DNA of 64,000 nucleotides from CAZSBB01 sp964605235 (lineage in GTDB: Bacteria; Planctomycetota; Phycisphaerae; Phycisphaerales; Phycisphaeraceae). Below the pieces are notes generated by a model that did no database searches, was not told where the DNA came from, and saw only the letters and a list, made by a program, of their open reading frames with translations. Shown here piece by piece: positions 16,317 through 24,065 of this stretch. The DNA lies in NCBI GenBank assembly GCA_964605235.1, contig CAZSBB010000020.1, positions 46,887 through 110,886 of the forward strand, read 5' to 3'. The position numbers were made by a program, and so were the translations under genes. Numbering within the stretch: the first letter of the stretch is position 1; each line of letters starts with the position of its first letter.

Positions 16317-17699
16317 TCAGACCCTCTTGGCTTCGGCGGCGCTTTCGATGGCGCGCACCAACGCGTTGACATCGGGGATGACGGATTCGAACGCGACCTG
16401 GCCGTCGATGCAGATGGTGGGAATCTTGCGGACCTGCAGGTGGGTCATGTACGCCAGGCCGTCGCGCCCGGTGATCTTGTGCTCGCGCACCAGCGCCGGG
16501 CGGGGCATCAGCGCCGCGGCATGCTGCACCGCGCGCATCATGTACTGGCAGGGGGCGCAGCCCGCCGAGTCCAGCGTCACCACATCCACGATGACCTTGG
16601 CTTCCTGGCGATAGTCGGGCGGCACAATGTCGGCGAAGTCGTCCGTGCTCGCCTGCACCTGCGTGGCGGCGGCGACCTGGCGCTGGTAGGGGTCATGCAC
16701 CATCTGAGCGACCGCCTGCAGGTTGGCGGCGGGAGTGTCATACGGCAGGTCGCAGCCGGGCGCGAGCACGAAGCCCGTGTCGCCGCCGGCGTCCAGACAA
16801 CGCAGCGCGTCGTGCTGCGCTTCGAGCGGCTGGCCCATCAGCAGCACGGTGGTCAGCTTGAGGTTGCCGCCGAAGCTCTTGTGATTGCTTTGCGCCAGCC
16901 GGCGCAGCGCAGCCAGGTCGATGTTTTCGTCGATCGACACGTTGTCACAGGTGGTCTGACACATGTTGGGCAGGTTGCGGGTGGCGTCGCCGCAGACGAA
17001 CAGGGAGCTGAGGCCGCCGCGCTGCCGCACGTAGTCGAACACGCCGTTGACCGCGGGTTTGACGAATTCGTCAAAGTGTTCGCTGGAAATCTGGCTGGTC
17101 ATGGGATCGACCACGCCGATCACCCCGGCGCCGTGGTCGAGGTAAAGCTGCGCCACCTGCTGGGCGATGCGGGTGCAGAACGCCAGGATTTCCTGGACTT
17201 TCTGCGGCTCGTCATACATCGCCAGGAACGTGTCATTACCCAGCAGGTGGGTGGTCAGCGTGAAAGGTCCGGTCAGCAGGCCGTACCACATGATTTGCTC
17301 GCCAAAACGAGCTTTCAGTTGATCCAGCGCGCTGGCGACCAACGGAAATCGGCCGTTCGCCACGCTGAACTGCGGCAGTTGCGCCAGGGTCAGCCCCGGG
17401 CCTTCCAGCAGGCTCAGCGGATGCGAAGCCACGGAAGGGGGGGTCTTCTCCGCCCACGCCAGTTCGCAGCCGAGGACTTCGGCTTCCATCTGCAGGTCAA
17501 ACGCGACCGGCAGGCCGTCGGGTCGGTACCACTCGACGGCCTGGCTCAGGCCGGCGACGAGTTTGTCCGCGGATTGCAGATAGGTGGTGGCGTCAGCGCC
17601 GATGAGTTGTCCGCCGTGGACCCCCACGAAGGGAACCCACGCCGGACGCGGGGTGGACTGACCGCGCAGTGCCGCCTGCAGCAGGCGAATGCTGTCCAT
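16317..17699 (-). CDS. MtaA/UroD-like methyltransferase fused to a C-terminal thioredoxin-like domain
   Basis: Residues 1-345 form a URO-D/MtaA-type barrel with the blocks WYGLLTGPFTLTTHLLG (about 138-154), VVDPMTSQISSEHFDEFV (197-214) and SLFVCGDATRNL (232-243). The cobalamin-to-thiol methyltransferases MtaA and MtbA bind zinc by His-x-Cys and a later Cys. Here both Cys are kept (C236, and C316 in APGCDLPYDTP) but the His position is Phe (F234). After a linker, residues 366-455 form a thioredoxin/glutaredoxin-like fold with a CAPC redox pair (C381, C384) and a cis-Pro motif KIPT. As second gene after the corrinoid protein it is the likely methyl-corrinoid-to-acceptor enzyme. The fused thioredoxin may carry or regenerate a thiol. 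It is the only paralogue in the operon with this fusion. Confidence 0.85.
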   Translation of the reverse strand: MDSIRLLQAALRGQSTPRPAWVPFVGVHGGQLIGADATTYLQSADKLVAGLSQAVEWYRPDGLPVAFDLQMEAEVLGCELAWAEKTPPSVASHPLSLLEGPGLTLAQLPQFSVANGRFPLVASALDQLKARFGEQIMWYGLLTGPFTLTTHLLGNDTFLAMYDEPQKVQEILAFCTRIAQQVAQLYLDHGAGVIGVVDPMTSQISSEHFDEFVKPAVNGVFDYVRQRGGLSSLFVCGDATRNLPNMCQTTCDNVSIDENIDLAALRRLAQSNHKSFGGNLKLTTVLLMGQPLEAQHDALRCLDAGGDTGFVLAPGCDLPYDTPAANLQAVAQMVHDPYQRQVAAATQVQASTDDFADIVPPDYRQEAKVIVDVVTLDSAGCAPCQYMMRAVQHAAALMPRPALVREHKITGRDGLAYMTHLQVRKIPTICIDGQVAFESVIPDVNALVRAIESAAEAKRV

Positions 17700-17759
17700 G
17701 ACTGTTGCTCCAAGCCCGGCCGACGTCCTGGCGCCGGCCGGGATATCCCACGGATGGCT

Positions 17760-18389
17760 TTATGCCACGAGCGAATGCGCCAGGTCGACCGCGCTGGCGG
17801 CATCGGGGGCGAAGCCGTCGGCGCCGATTTCGTCGGCGAACTGCTGGGTGACCGGCGCGCCGCCGATCATGACTTTGACATTGCCCAGACCCGCGCTCTT
17901 GAGCGCGGCGATGGTGTTCTTCATCGCCGGCATGGTGGTGGTCAGCAGCGCCGAGAGCCCGATGATCTGGGCATTGCTGTCTTTGGCGGCGGCGACGAAT
18001 TTTTCCGGGGTCACGTTGGTGCCCAGGTCCACCACGCCGAAGTTGGCGCCCTTGAGCATGGTGGCGACCAGGTTCTTGCCGATGTCATGCAGGTCGCCCT
18101 GCACGGTGCCGATGACCGCGGTGTACTTGGGCTTGATGCCCGCCTTGACCAGCAGCGGCTCGAGCATCGCCATCGCTTCCTTCATCGCCCGGGCGGCGAT
18201 CAGCATTTCGGGAACGAAAATTTCGTTCTTCTTGAACTTCTCGCCCACGATGCCCATGCCCGGCACCAGCCCGCCTTCGACGATTTCCTGTGGCCCCATG
18301 CCCGCGTCGATCGCCGCCTGGGTCAGCCGTTTGGCTTCGTTGCGGTCGCCTTTGACCACCGCCTGGGACAATGCTTGAAGATTGCTCAT
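17760..18389 (-). CDS. mtaC: Corrinoid (B12-binding) protein, MtaC/MtbC type
   Basis: This 209-aa methyl carrier has a four-helix N-terminal cap (about 1-85) and a cobalamin-binding Rossmann domain. The B12 signature DxHxxG is present as GDLHDIGKNLV (D99, H101 as cobalt lower ligand, G104), with the supporting SALLTTTM (about S146) and GGAPVT (176-181) motifs. It accepts methyl from MtaB and presents it to the second methyltransferase. It is the first gene of the operon, with AGGAG 8 nt before the ATG and a 115-nt leader from the predicted start site. A single corrinoid protein serving ten UroD paralogues is unusual. The mtaC name rests on the adjacent mtaB; sequence alone fits any MtaC/MtbC/MttC member. 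Confidence 0.92.
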   Translation of the reverse strand: MSNLQALSQAVVKGDRNEAKRLTQAAIDAGMGPQEIVEGGLVPGMGIVGEKFKKNEIFVPEMLIAARAMKEAMAMLEPLLVKAGIKPKYTAVIGTVQGDLHDIGKNLVATMLKGANFGVVDLGTNVTPEKFVAAAKDSNAQIIGLSALLTTTMPAMKNTIAALKSAGLGNVKVMIGGAPVTQQFADEIGADGFAPDAASAVDLAHSLVA

Positions 18390-18483
18390 GACAAATTCTC
18401 CTGAGTTCCAGACGCTGCGCTCCGGCTGGCCACCGCGGCTCGGCCGACTGTTTCAGGGTTGAACGCCCCGTCTTGACCCATAT

Positions 18484-18503
18484 AAAGGATAAACGTATCC
18501 TTT
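18484..18503. promoter_or_regulatory. Palindromic operator candidate of the methyltransferase operon
   Basis: Perfect 8-4-8 inverted repeat, AAAGGATA-AACG-TATCCTTT. It lies just downstream of the minus-strand -10 box (predicted start near 18505), where a bound repressor would block transcription. The cognate regulator is not encoded next to it. Confidence 0.6.
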
Positions 18504-18511
18504 TGACGCGA

Positions 18512-18539
18512 ATTATACTGACCACCTGATTGCCAGCAA
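18512..18539 (-). promoter_or_regulatory. Main promoter of the 14-gene methyltransferase operon
   Basis: On the minus strand, TTGCTG (18539-18534), a 16-nt spacer and a perfect TATAAT (18517-18512). The region is AT-rich compared with the rest of the window. The first gene starts about 115 nt downstream. Confidence 0.75.
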
Positions 18540-18659
18540 GACACTCCAACCGCTTTGACAGAAAAAGACAACAAAAAGTCAGTTTTCGCATCTTCCTTAC
18601 CCGACAGGCTTTTCTAGACTGCTGGGGTGATCGCAAGCCGCCGTTGACAGTGCCTGGAC

Positions 18660-19448
18660 ATGAACCAACCCCAGCATAACTCGGCCTTCTCCTGCCCCTC
18701 GCCACCCCGGGTGGTTCTGACTTGTGCCGTCCTGGACGAAGAGGTCATGCACTACGCTCAGGCTCAGCCCAATCTCCTGCATATTGAGGTGATGCCCCAG
18801 GGCCTGCACAACGATCCGCCCAAACTGCGTCGTGACCTGCAGGCGATGGTCGATCAACTCGAACGACGGTTCGCGCCCGAAGCCATCGTGCTGGTCTACG
18901 GCCTTTGCAGCCGGGGCACCGAAGGCGTCGTCGCCCGGAATGGCCGGCTGGTCATCGCCCGCGCCCACGACTGCATCACCCATCTGCTGGGGGACCGCCA
19001 GCGTTACGCCCAGTATGTCGCGGAACATCCCGGCACCTACTGGTACTCCACCGGCTGGAACAAGCACCACATCCCGCCGGGTCAGGAACGCTATGACAAG
19101 CTGCATCAGCAGTATGTCGAACAATACGGCGCCGACAACGCCGAGTATCTCATGGAAACCGAGCAGCACTGGTTTCAAACCTACGACCGCGCCACCTTCG
19201 TGGACCTGACCGTCCGCGGCACTGAGCCCGAAGCGCAGTACACCCGGAAGTGCGCCGACTGGCTCAAGTGGGATTACGACTACCAGCGCGGCGACCCGAG
19301 CCTGCTGCGCGATCTGCTCTCGGGTCCCTGGGACCACGAGCGCTTTGTCGTCTGTGAACCGGGACAATCTTTCCGTCTGGTGCCGGATGATCGCGTGCTC
19401 GAACCGGTGCCGTTGAGTGAAACCGCCACGCCTCCCGCGGCGTGTTAA
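18660..19448 (+). CDS. DUF1638 protein, corrinoid-methyltransferase associated
   Basis: This 262-aa protein of the DUF1638 family is recognised from the YGLCSRGTEGV block (about 80-90), the ARAHDCITHLLGDRQRY block (about 100-116) and the GTYWYSTGW segment. DUF1638 proteins are repeatedly found beside corrinoid methyltransferases and RACo; their biochemical role is unknown. The invariant Cys and His residues could bind a metal. It is divergent from the operon and 16 bp upstream of the RACo gene, so both are probably co-transcribed. No Shine-Dalgarno is visible before the ATG. A TTGACA hexamer at 18555-18560 might be its -35 box, but no good -10 partner is evident. Confidence 0.85.
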   Translation: MNQPQHNSAFSCPSPPRVVLTCAVLDEEVMHYAQAQPNLLHIEVMPQGLHNDPPKLRRDLQAMVDQLERRFAPEAIVLVYGLCSRGTEGVVARNGRLVIARAHDCITHLLGDRQRYAQYVAEHPGTYWYSTGWNKHHIPPGQERYDKLHQQYVEQYGADNAEYLMETEQHWFQTYDRATFVDLTVRGTEPEAQYTRKCADWLKWDYDYQRGDPSLLRDLLSGPWDHERFVVCEPGQSFRLVPDDRVLEPVPLSETATPPAAC

Positions 19449-19464
19449 TCCACTGGGAAACCTC

Positions 19465-21108
19465 ATGACTGCCCACGCTGATGATCGCCGCTTGCTGGCG
19501 AATCTCGCCGACGCGCGACAACTGCAATGCGCCTGGCCCAAGGATGTCGTGCTTTCCGAAGCCCTGGCGGACGCCGATGCCGCGCTCAACACCCGCTGCG
19601 GCGGCAAAAGCATCTGCGACGGCTGCCTCGTGCAACTCCGCGCCGGCCAGGTGCGCTGCCGCGACACCGGCGTCATCCACCATGCCCCCGCCAAAGTGCG
19701 CGCCTGCGAGTGCATCACTGCCGGGGATCAGCCGGTCACCATCGACGTGCCCCAGCGCTCGCTGCTTTCGCATCGCCCGCAGATTGTCAGCCAGTTCAAG
19801 ATCAACATCCCCTTCGCCCAGGACCCACTCTCCGCGCGCCCCGGCGGCGATCTCGGTGTGGCGGTGGATGTGGGCACCACCACCGTCGCCACGCTGCTGG
19901 TCGAGTTGAAAACCGGCAAAGTGCTCGCCAAAGCCAGCGAGTTCAATCAGCAGGCGCGGCTGGGGGACAACGTGCTGACCCGCATCAACCTCTGCCGCAC
20001 CGAGGAACGCGCGCTGCATCGGCTCCAGCAGGCGATCAATCATCTGACCCTGCGCCCGCTGATTCAGCAGATGCTCAAGCATGCCGAGGTTCCCGCCGAG
20101 CGCATCGGCGTCATCAGCGTCGCGGGCAACACCACCATGCAGCATCTGGTGGCGGGCATCAATCCCGGCCCCATGGGCGAAGCCCCGTTTCCCCCGGCTT
20201 TCGTCGAGCATCGCGTCGAGGATGGCAGCCTGATTGCCGACTGGCTCAGGAACGCGCCGCTGCACCTGCTGCCCAGCGCTGCCGCGTATGTTGGCGCGGA
20301 CCTCTGTGCCGGCATGCTGGCGACCGGCATGGTGTATGAGGATGGCCCGGTCATGCTCATCGACATGGGCACCAACGGCGAAATCATCCTCAAAGCCGGC
20401 GACCACCTGCTCGGCTGCGCCACCGCGATGGGCCCGGCGTTTGAAGGCGCGGGGCTGCAATTCGGCTCCCGCGCCACCGATGGCGCCATCAGCCACGCCG
20501 GCTTCCGCACCCATCCCTTCGCGGTGGAAGTCGAAAAAATCGGCGCCGCCGACGTGCCTGCCCTGGGCATCTGCGGCTCGGCGTACATCGACCTGCTGGC
20601 GGAGGGGCGGCGCACCGGCTTGCTCAATGCCGCCGGCCGCATTCCGCCCGAGCAACAGGCGGCGCTCGACGGCCTGTTGCGCGACAACGGCAGCAAAGGC
20701 AAAGCGCTCGTGCTCGCGCCGGGCAAGGAGGCCGACCAGCCCATCATGCTCAGCGAAGCCGACATCGCCCAACTGTTGCAGGCGAAGGCCGCCGTCGCCG
20801 CCGGCATTGAACTGCTGCTCCAGCGCGTGGGCCTGACCACCGCCGACGTTAAAACCGCTTATCTCGCCGGCGGGTTCGGCCTGCATCTGCGCATCCCCAA
20901 CGCCATCGCCTGCGGACTGCTGCCGGGCTTCCAGCCGCACCAGGTCAAACTGGTGGGCAACACCTCCCTCGGCGGCGCCTACCTGGCGCTGCTGGACCAG
21001 CAACTTCTCAATGAAATGAAGCGTCACGCCGAGCAACTGGAAATCATCGAGCTGAATCTCGACCCCAATTTCGAGCTCAGCTACATCGAACAACTCAGTC
21101 TGCCGTGA
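19465..21108 (+). CDS. Reductive activator of corrinoid proteins, RACo (DUF4445)
   Basis: RACo uses ATP and a [2Fe-2S] cluster to push inactive Co(II) corrinoid back to Co(I). The ATG at 19465 gives 547 aa. The N-terminal ferredoxin domain has C45-x5-C51-x2-C54 (RCGGKSICDGC) and C81. A middle region leads to the ASKHA/DUF4445 domain: VAVDVGTTTVATLL (phosphate 1), VAGNTTMQHL, LIDMGTNGEI (phosphate 2), GICGSAYIDL and the late LAGGFG motif (adenosine). It is the natural repair partner of the corrinoid protein at 17760, and its presence argues that the cluster is a working methyl-transfer system. A long inverted repeat (21122-21184) follows the gene. Confidence 0.93.
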   Translation: MTAHADDRRLLANLADARQLQCAWPKDVVLSEALADADAALNTRCGGKSICDGCLVQLRAGQVRCRDTGVIHHAPAKVRACECITAGDQPVTIDVPQRSLLSHRPQIVSQFKINIPFAQDPLSARPGGDLGVAVDVGTTTVATLLVELKTGKVLAKASEFNQQARLGDNVLTRINLCRTEERALHRLQQAINHLTLRPLIQQMLKHAEVPAERIGVISVAGNTTMQHLVAGINPGPMGEAPFPPAFVEHRVEDGSLIADWLRNAPLHLLPSAAAYVGADLCAGMLATGMVYEDGPVMLIDMGTNGEIILKAGDHLLGCATAMGPAFEGAGLQFGSRATDGAISHAGFRTHPFAVEVEKIGAADVPALGICGSAYIDLLAEGRRTGLLNAAGRIPPEQQAALDGLLRDNGSKGKALVLAPGKEADQPIMLSEADIAQLLQAKAAVAAGIELLLQRVGLTTADVKTAYLAGGFGLHLRIPNAIACGLLPGFQPHQVKLVGNTSLGGAYLALLDQQLLNEMKRHAEQLEIIELNLDPNFELSYIEQLSLP

Positions 21109-21121
21109 GTTGACTGCATGT

Positions 21122-21184
21122 AGGTCCGGGCTCGCCCGACAACGAACGCCATAGCGCCTCACCCGTCCGGGCGAGCCCGGACCT
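21122..21184. repeat. Inverted repeat element with 17-bp perfect arms
   Basis: The arms at 21122-21138 and 21168-21184 are perfect inverted copies (AGGTCCGGGCTCGCCCG) separated by 29 nt. There is no T-run, so it is not a standard terminator. It could be a REP-like repeat, or form a hairpin that protects the RACo mRNA end. Confidence 0.7.
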
Positions 21185-21289
21185 GCAAAGACGCTGCCCA
21201 CGCAGGGCTCGCTGTGCGCGCGCCACGGCAATCACCGGCTGTCCTGTCCGCCCACGCCTCCGCATCTGCTCGCCACCCGCCCCCTCGCC

Positions 21290-21317
21290 TTGCCCAACTG
21301 CCGCCCCTCCCTACAAT
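21290..21317 (+). promoter_or_regulatory. nuoD promoter, leaderless type
   Basis: TTGCCC (21290-21295), a 16-nt spacer, TACAAT (21312-21317). The ATG of nuoD starts only 8 nt after the -10 box and has no Shine-Dalgarno, so the transcript should begin at or next to the start codon. Confidence 0.65.
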
Positions 21318-21324
21318 ACCGCCC

Positions 21325-22545
21325 ATGACCACCACCGCCGAATCGCAGACCCAGCAGACGTATGTGCTCCAGAAGCCCGATGCCGTCGGTCCCATCGCCG
21401 GCGACGGCTCCCAGGCCGACGTGCGCACCGAGGAAATGCTCATCAACATGGGCCCGCAGCACCCGTCCACCCACGGCGTGCTCCGCGTGGTCCTGCGCAC
21501 CGACGGCGAGATGGTCCTCGAAGCCATTCCCCACATCGGCTACCTCCACCGCTGTGCCGAGAAGATCAGCGAAAACCTCGCCTATTTTCAGTTCATCCCC
21601 TACACCGACCGCATGGACTATCTGGCGGGCATGAACGAAAACTGGGCGTGGTGTCATGCCGTCGAACAACTCGCCGGGCTGGAACTGCCGCGCAAGGCGG
21701 AACTCAACCGCGTGCTGATCTGCGAGCTCAATCGGCTCGCGTCGCATCTGGTGAGCTTCGGCACCTATGGTTTGGACATCGGCGCCTTCACGCCGTTCCT
21801 GTACGCCTTCCGCGAGCGTGAATATGTACTGGACCTGTTTGAAATGGTCTGCGGCGCCCGCCTGACCTACAGCTATCTGACCATCGGCGGCACCACCCAC
21901 GATCTGCCCGCCGGCTACCTCGACAAGGTCACCGAGTTCCTCGACTACTTCGAGCCCAAGCTGGTCGAATACAACGACCTGCTCAGCTACAACAAGATCT
22001 TCATCAAGCGCACCGCCGACGTGGGCGTCATCAGCCCCGATCTGGTCACCAAGTATGCCCTGACCGGCCCGGTCTGTCGCGGCAGCGGCATCGCTTATGA
22101 CCTGCGGCGCGCCAAGCCCTACAGCCTGTACCCCGAACTGGAGTTCGACGTGATCGTCGGCGAAGGCGCCATGGGCACGCTGGGCGACTGCTGGGATCGC
22201 TACATCGTCCGCATGAAGGAGATGGAGCAGTCCTGCCGAATTCTGCGTCAGGTCATCAAGATGATTCCCGACTGCACCGGGACCGACGCGCAGTACCGCC
22301 TGAAGCTGGGCCGGAACTTCAAGCCCGAGGAAGGCGAAGTCTACGTCGAGATGGAAAACCCCCGCGGCATTCTGGGCTTCTACCTGGAAAGCCAGGGCGG
22401 CCCCATGCCGTACCGCGCCAAAGCCCGCGCGGCGACCTTCTGCAACCTCTCAGTCACCGGCGAACTGTGCCGCAACGTGCTGTTGGCGGACGTCCCGGCG
22501 ATCATCGGCTCCATCGACATCGTGATGGGCCAGGTCGACCGCTGA
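21325..22545 (+). CDS. nuoD: NADH-quinone oxidoreductase subunit D
   Basis: This is the 49-kDa subunit of respiratory complex I, which lines the quinone pocket together with NuoB. The 406-aa product has the family hallmarks: NMGPQHPSTHGVLR near the N-terminus, IGYLHRCAEK, the quinone-site Tyr in YTDRMDY, GxYGLDIGAFTPFLYAFREREY, PVCRGSGI, and the C-terminal IIGSIDIVMGQVDR. The start at 21325 directly follows a -10 box. The gene stands alone: no other nuo gene is within the window, whereas nuoD normally sits in an operon. A terminator at 22607 ends the transcript. Complex I activity shows the cell respires, despite having a methyl-corrinoid system typical of anaerobes. Confidence 0.96.
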   Translation: MTTTAESQTQQTYVLQKPDAVGPIAGDGSQADVRTEEMLINMGPQHPSTHGVLRVVLRTDGEMVLEAIPHIGYLHRCAEKISENLAYFQFIPYTDRMDYLAGMNENWAWCHAVEQLAGLELPRKAELNRVLICELNRLASHLVSFGTYGLDIGAFTPFLYAFREREYVLDLFEMVCGARLTYSYLTIGGTTHDLPAGYLDKVTEFLDYFEPKLVEYNDLLSYNKIFIKRTADVGVISPDLVTKYALTGPVCRGSGIAYDLRRAKPYSLYPELEFDVIVGEGAMGTLGDCWDRYIVRMKEMEQSCRILRQVIKMIPDCTGTDAQYRLKLGRNFKPEEGEVYVEMENPRGILGFYLESQGGPMPYRAKARAATFCNLSVTGELCRNVLLADVPAIIGSIDIVMGQVDR

Positions 22546-22568
22546 ACCGGGCAGACCGTTTAAGCATT

Positions 22569-22676
22569 TGCCACAGAGGCACCGAGAACACAGAGAAATT
22601 TCCACCAAGCCTTGGTGCATGCCAAGGCTTTTTTCTTATGGATTTCTCTCGGTGATCTCTGTGTCTCGGTGGTGAA
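22569..22676. repeat. CACAGAG-type inverted repeat element, copy 1
   Basis: The ends are imperfect inverted repeats built from short CACAGAG, CACCGAG and GAGAAAT modules. A second element with the same right-end motif (TGTGTCTCGGTGGTGAAT) occurs at 31485-31600, so this is a dispersed repeat family. The interior of this copy contains the nuoD terminator. Confidence 0.75.
22607..22634 (+). terminator. Rho-independent terminator of nuoD, nested in the repeat element
   Basis: A 9-bp perfect stem (22607-22615 with 22622-22630), a 6-nt loop, and T residues to 22634. It lies about 60 nt after the nuoD stop. Confidence 0.8.
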
Positions 22677-22701
22677 TGCCTTGTCCTGCGGCGCCGCCGA
22701 T

Positions 22702-23985
22702 TCACAGCAATTCATCCACCGCGTGGCCGCCGTCAACCAGTTTCATGGGTCGTTTGAGCGGCGTATCCACATGCTTGGCGGGATCGATCGCCAACGCCTG
22801 GCATATGGTCGCATGCAGGTCCGGCACACTGACCGGGCGATCGCGCGGCGTCATGGCGTCGGCGTCGGAGGAGCCGATCACCTGTCCGCCGCGAATGCCG
22901 CCGCCCGCCAGCAGCGCGCTGAAGACGCCCGGGTGGTGGTCGCGTCCGCCGTCGCGGTTGATCCTGGGCGTGCGTCCAAATTCACTGAGCACCACCACCA
23001 GCGTTTTGCTCAGCAAGCCGCTGCTCGCCAGGTCGGCGATCAGCGCCGCCGCCGGCTGATCGAGCATCCCGCCCAGACGGCGCATCTGTTCAAAGTTGTT
23101 GTCGTGGGTGTCGAATCCGCCCAGGCTTACCTGTACGAAGCGCACACCCTGTTCCACCAGCCGGCGCGCCAGCAGACAGCCGCGCCCAAAGTTGGTGGCG
23201 CCATAGGCGCTGCGGATGGCGGTCGACTCCTCTTCGAGCTTGAACGCCGTCAGCGCCGGGGAGTTCATGAAGTTCACCGCGGCGCGGTAGGAATCATTGG
23301 TGGCTTCGATGTAGGGATCGGGATGCTGTTTGGCGTAGGACTGGTTCATCTGTCGCAGCAGGTCCAGGCGTTGCTGGGCGCGCACGGCGGTGATGCCTTC
23401 GGGCAGTTTGATGTAGGGGTCCGGTTCGCCGGGGTTGCCGATGAAATAGGCTTCGCACTGCTGGCCGAGATAACCCGCCGAGAGGGCGCGGCCGCCGATG
23501 CTGACGAAGCTGGGCAGATCGCCCACCTGCGTGCGTTCGTGGGCGACAATCGAGCCTACGGAAGGATGCACCAGTTGCGGCGCCTGGCGGTAGCCGGTCA
23601 GCAGGTTGTAGCGGGCGCGGTCGTGGTCACCTTCGGGGCCGTACAGCGAACGCACCAGTGCCGCATGCTGCATCTGCTGGGCGAGTTTGGGCAGGATCTC
23701 ACTGACCGCAATGCCGTCGGCGCTGGTGGGGATGGCGCCAAATTCGCCCGCCACTTCGCGTCCGGGTTTGGGGTCGAAGGTGTCCAGATGGCTCATCCCG
23801 CCGCTCATCCACAGCAGGATCACGTGTTCAGCGCTGCCCAGGCGAGCGGTGCTGCCCGCTGCCGCAGCGGCGCCGGGGGCGGCGTACAACTCGCGCACGG
23901 GCATGCCCAGGAAGGTCGCGGCGCCCAAAGCGCCGAAGGCATGCATGAAATGCCGGCGACTGAGGTGATAGTTTTCACAGGCCAT
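22702..23985 (-). CDS. DUF1501 family exported protein (Tat signal)
   Basis: DUF1501 proteins are alkaline-phosphatase/sulfatase-fold proteins especially common in Planctomycetes, usually paired with a DUF1549/DUF1553 gene as here. The 427-aa product begins with a twin-arginine signal (SRRHFMHA followed by a hydrophobic stretch to about residue 38), then LLWMSGGMSHLDTFDPKPG (about 58-76), GFDTHDNN (about 304-311) and VVLSEFGRTPRIN (about 345-357). The ATG at 23985 has GGAG upstream. It lies about 80 bp after the DUF1549/DUF1553 gene and is probably co-transcribed. It should act outside the cytoplasmic membrane; its substrate is unknown. Confidence 0.92.
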   Translation of the reverse strand: MACENYHLSRRHFMHAFGALGAATFLGMPVRELYAAPGAAAAAGSTARLGSAEHVILLWMSGGMSHLDTFDPKPGREVAGEFGAIPTSADGIAVSEILPKLAQQMQHAALVRSLYGPEGDHDRARYNLLTGYRQAPQLVHPSVGSIVAHERTQVGDLPSFVSIGGRALSAGYLGQQCEAYFIGNPGEPDPYIKLPEGITAVRAQQRLDLLRQMNQSYAKQHPDPYIEATNDSYRAAVNFMNSPALTAFKLEEESTAIRSAYGATNFGRGCLLARRLVEQGVRFVQVSLGGFDTHDNNFEQMRRLGGMLDQPAAALIADLASSGLLSKTLVVVLSEFGRTPRINRDGGRDHHPGVFSALLAGGGIRGGQVIGSSDADAMTPRDRPVSVPDLHATICQALAIDPAKHVDTPLKRPMKLVDGGHAVDELL

Positions 23986-24065
23986 GGTTAACTCCGGTCG
24001 CAGCATATCGCGTCACAGTTAGCCCCCGGCGACTCGCCGGGGGCTAAGTGAATCGTCACGCCCAT

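Noticed and set aside
16440..18404. A 654-codon plus-strand ORF opposite the corrinoid and fusion methyltransferase genes
   Set aside because: Antisense shadow; the minus-strand genes have catalytic motifs, ribosome-binding sites and a promoter.
18390..18511. Cobalamin riboswitch in the leader of the corrinoid operon
   Set aside because: I could not find a convincing B12-box or the expected long multi-stem structure in the 115-nt leader.
22569..22676. Insertion sequence
   Set aside because: About 108 bp, no coding capacity; recorded as a repeat element instead.
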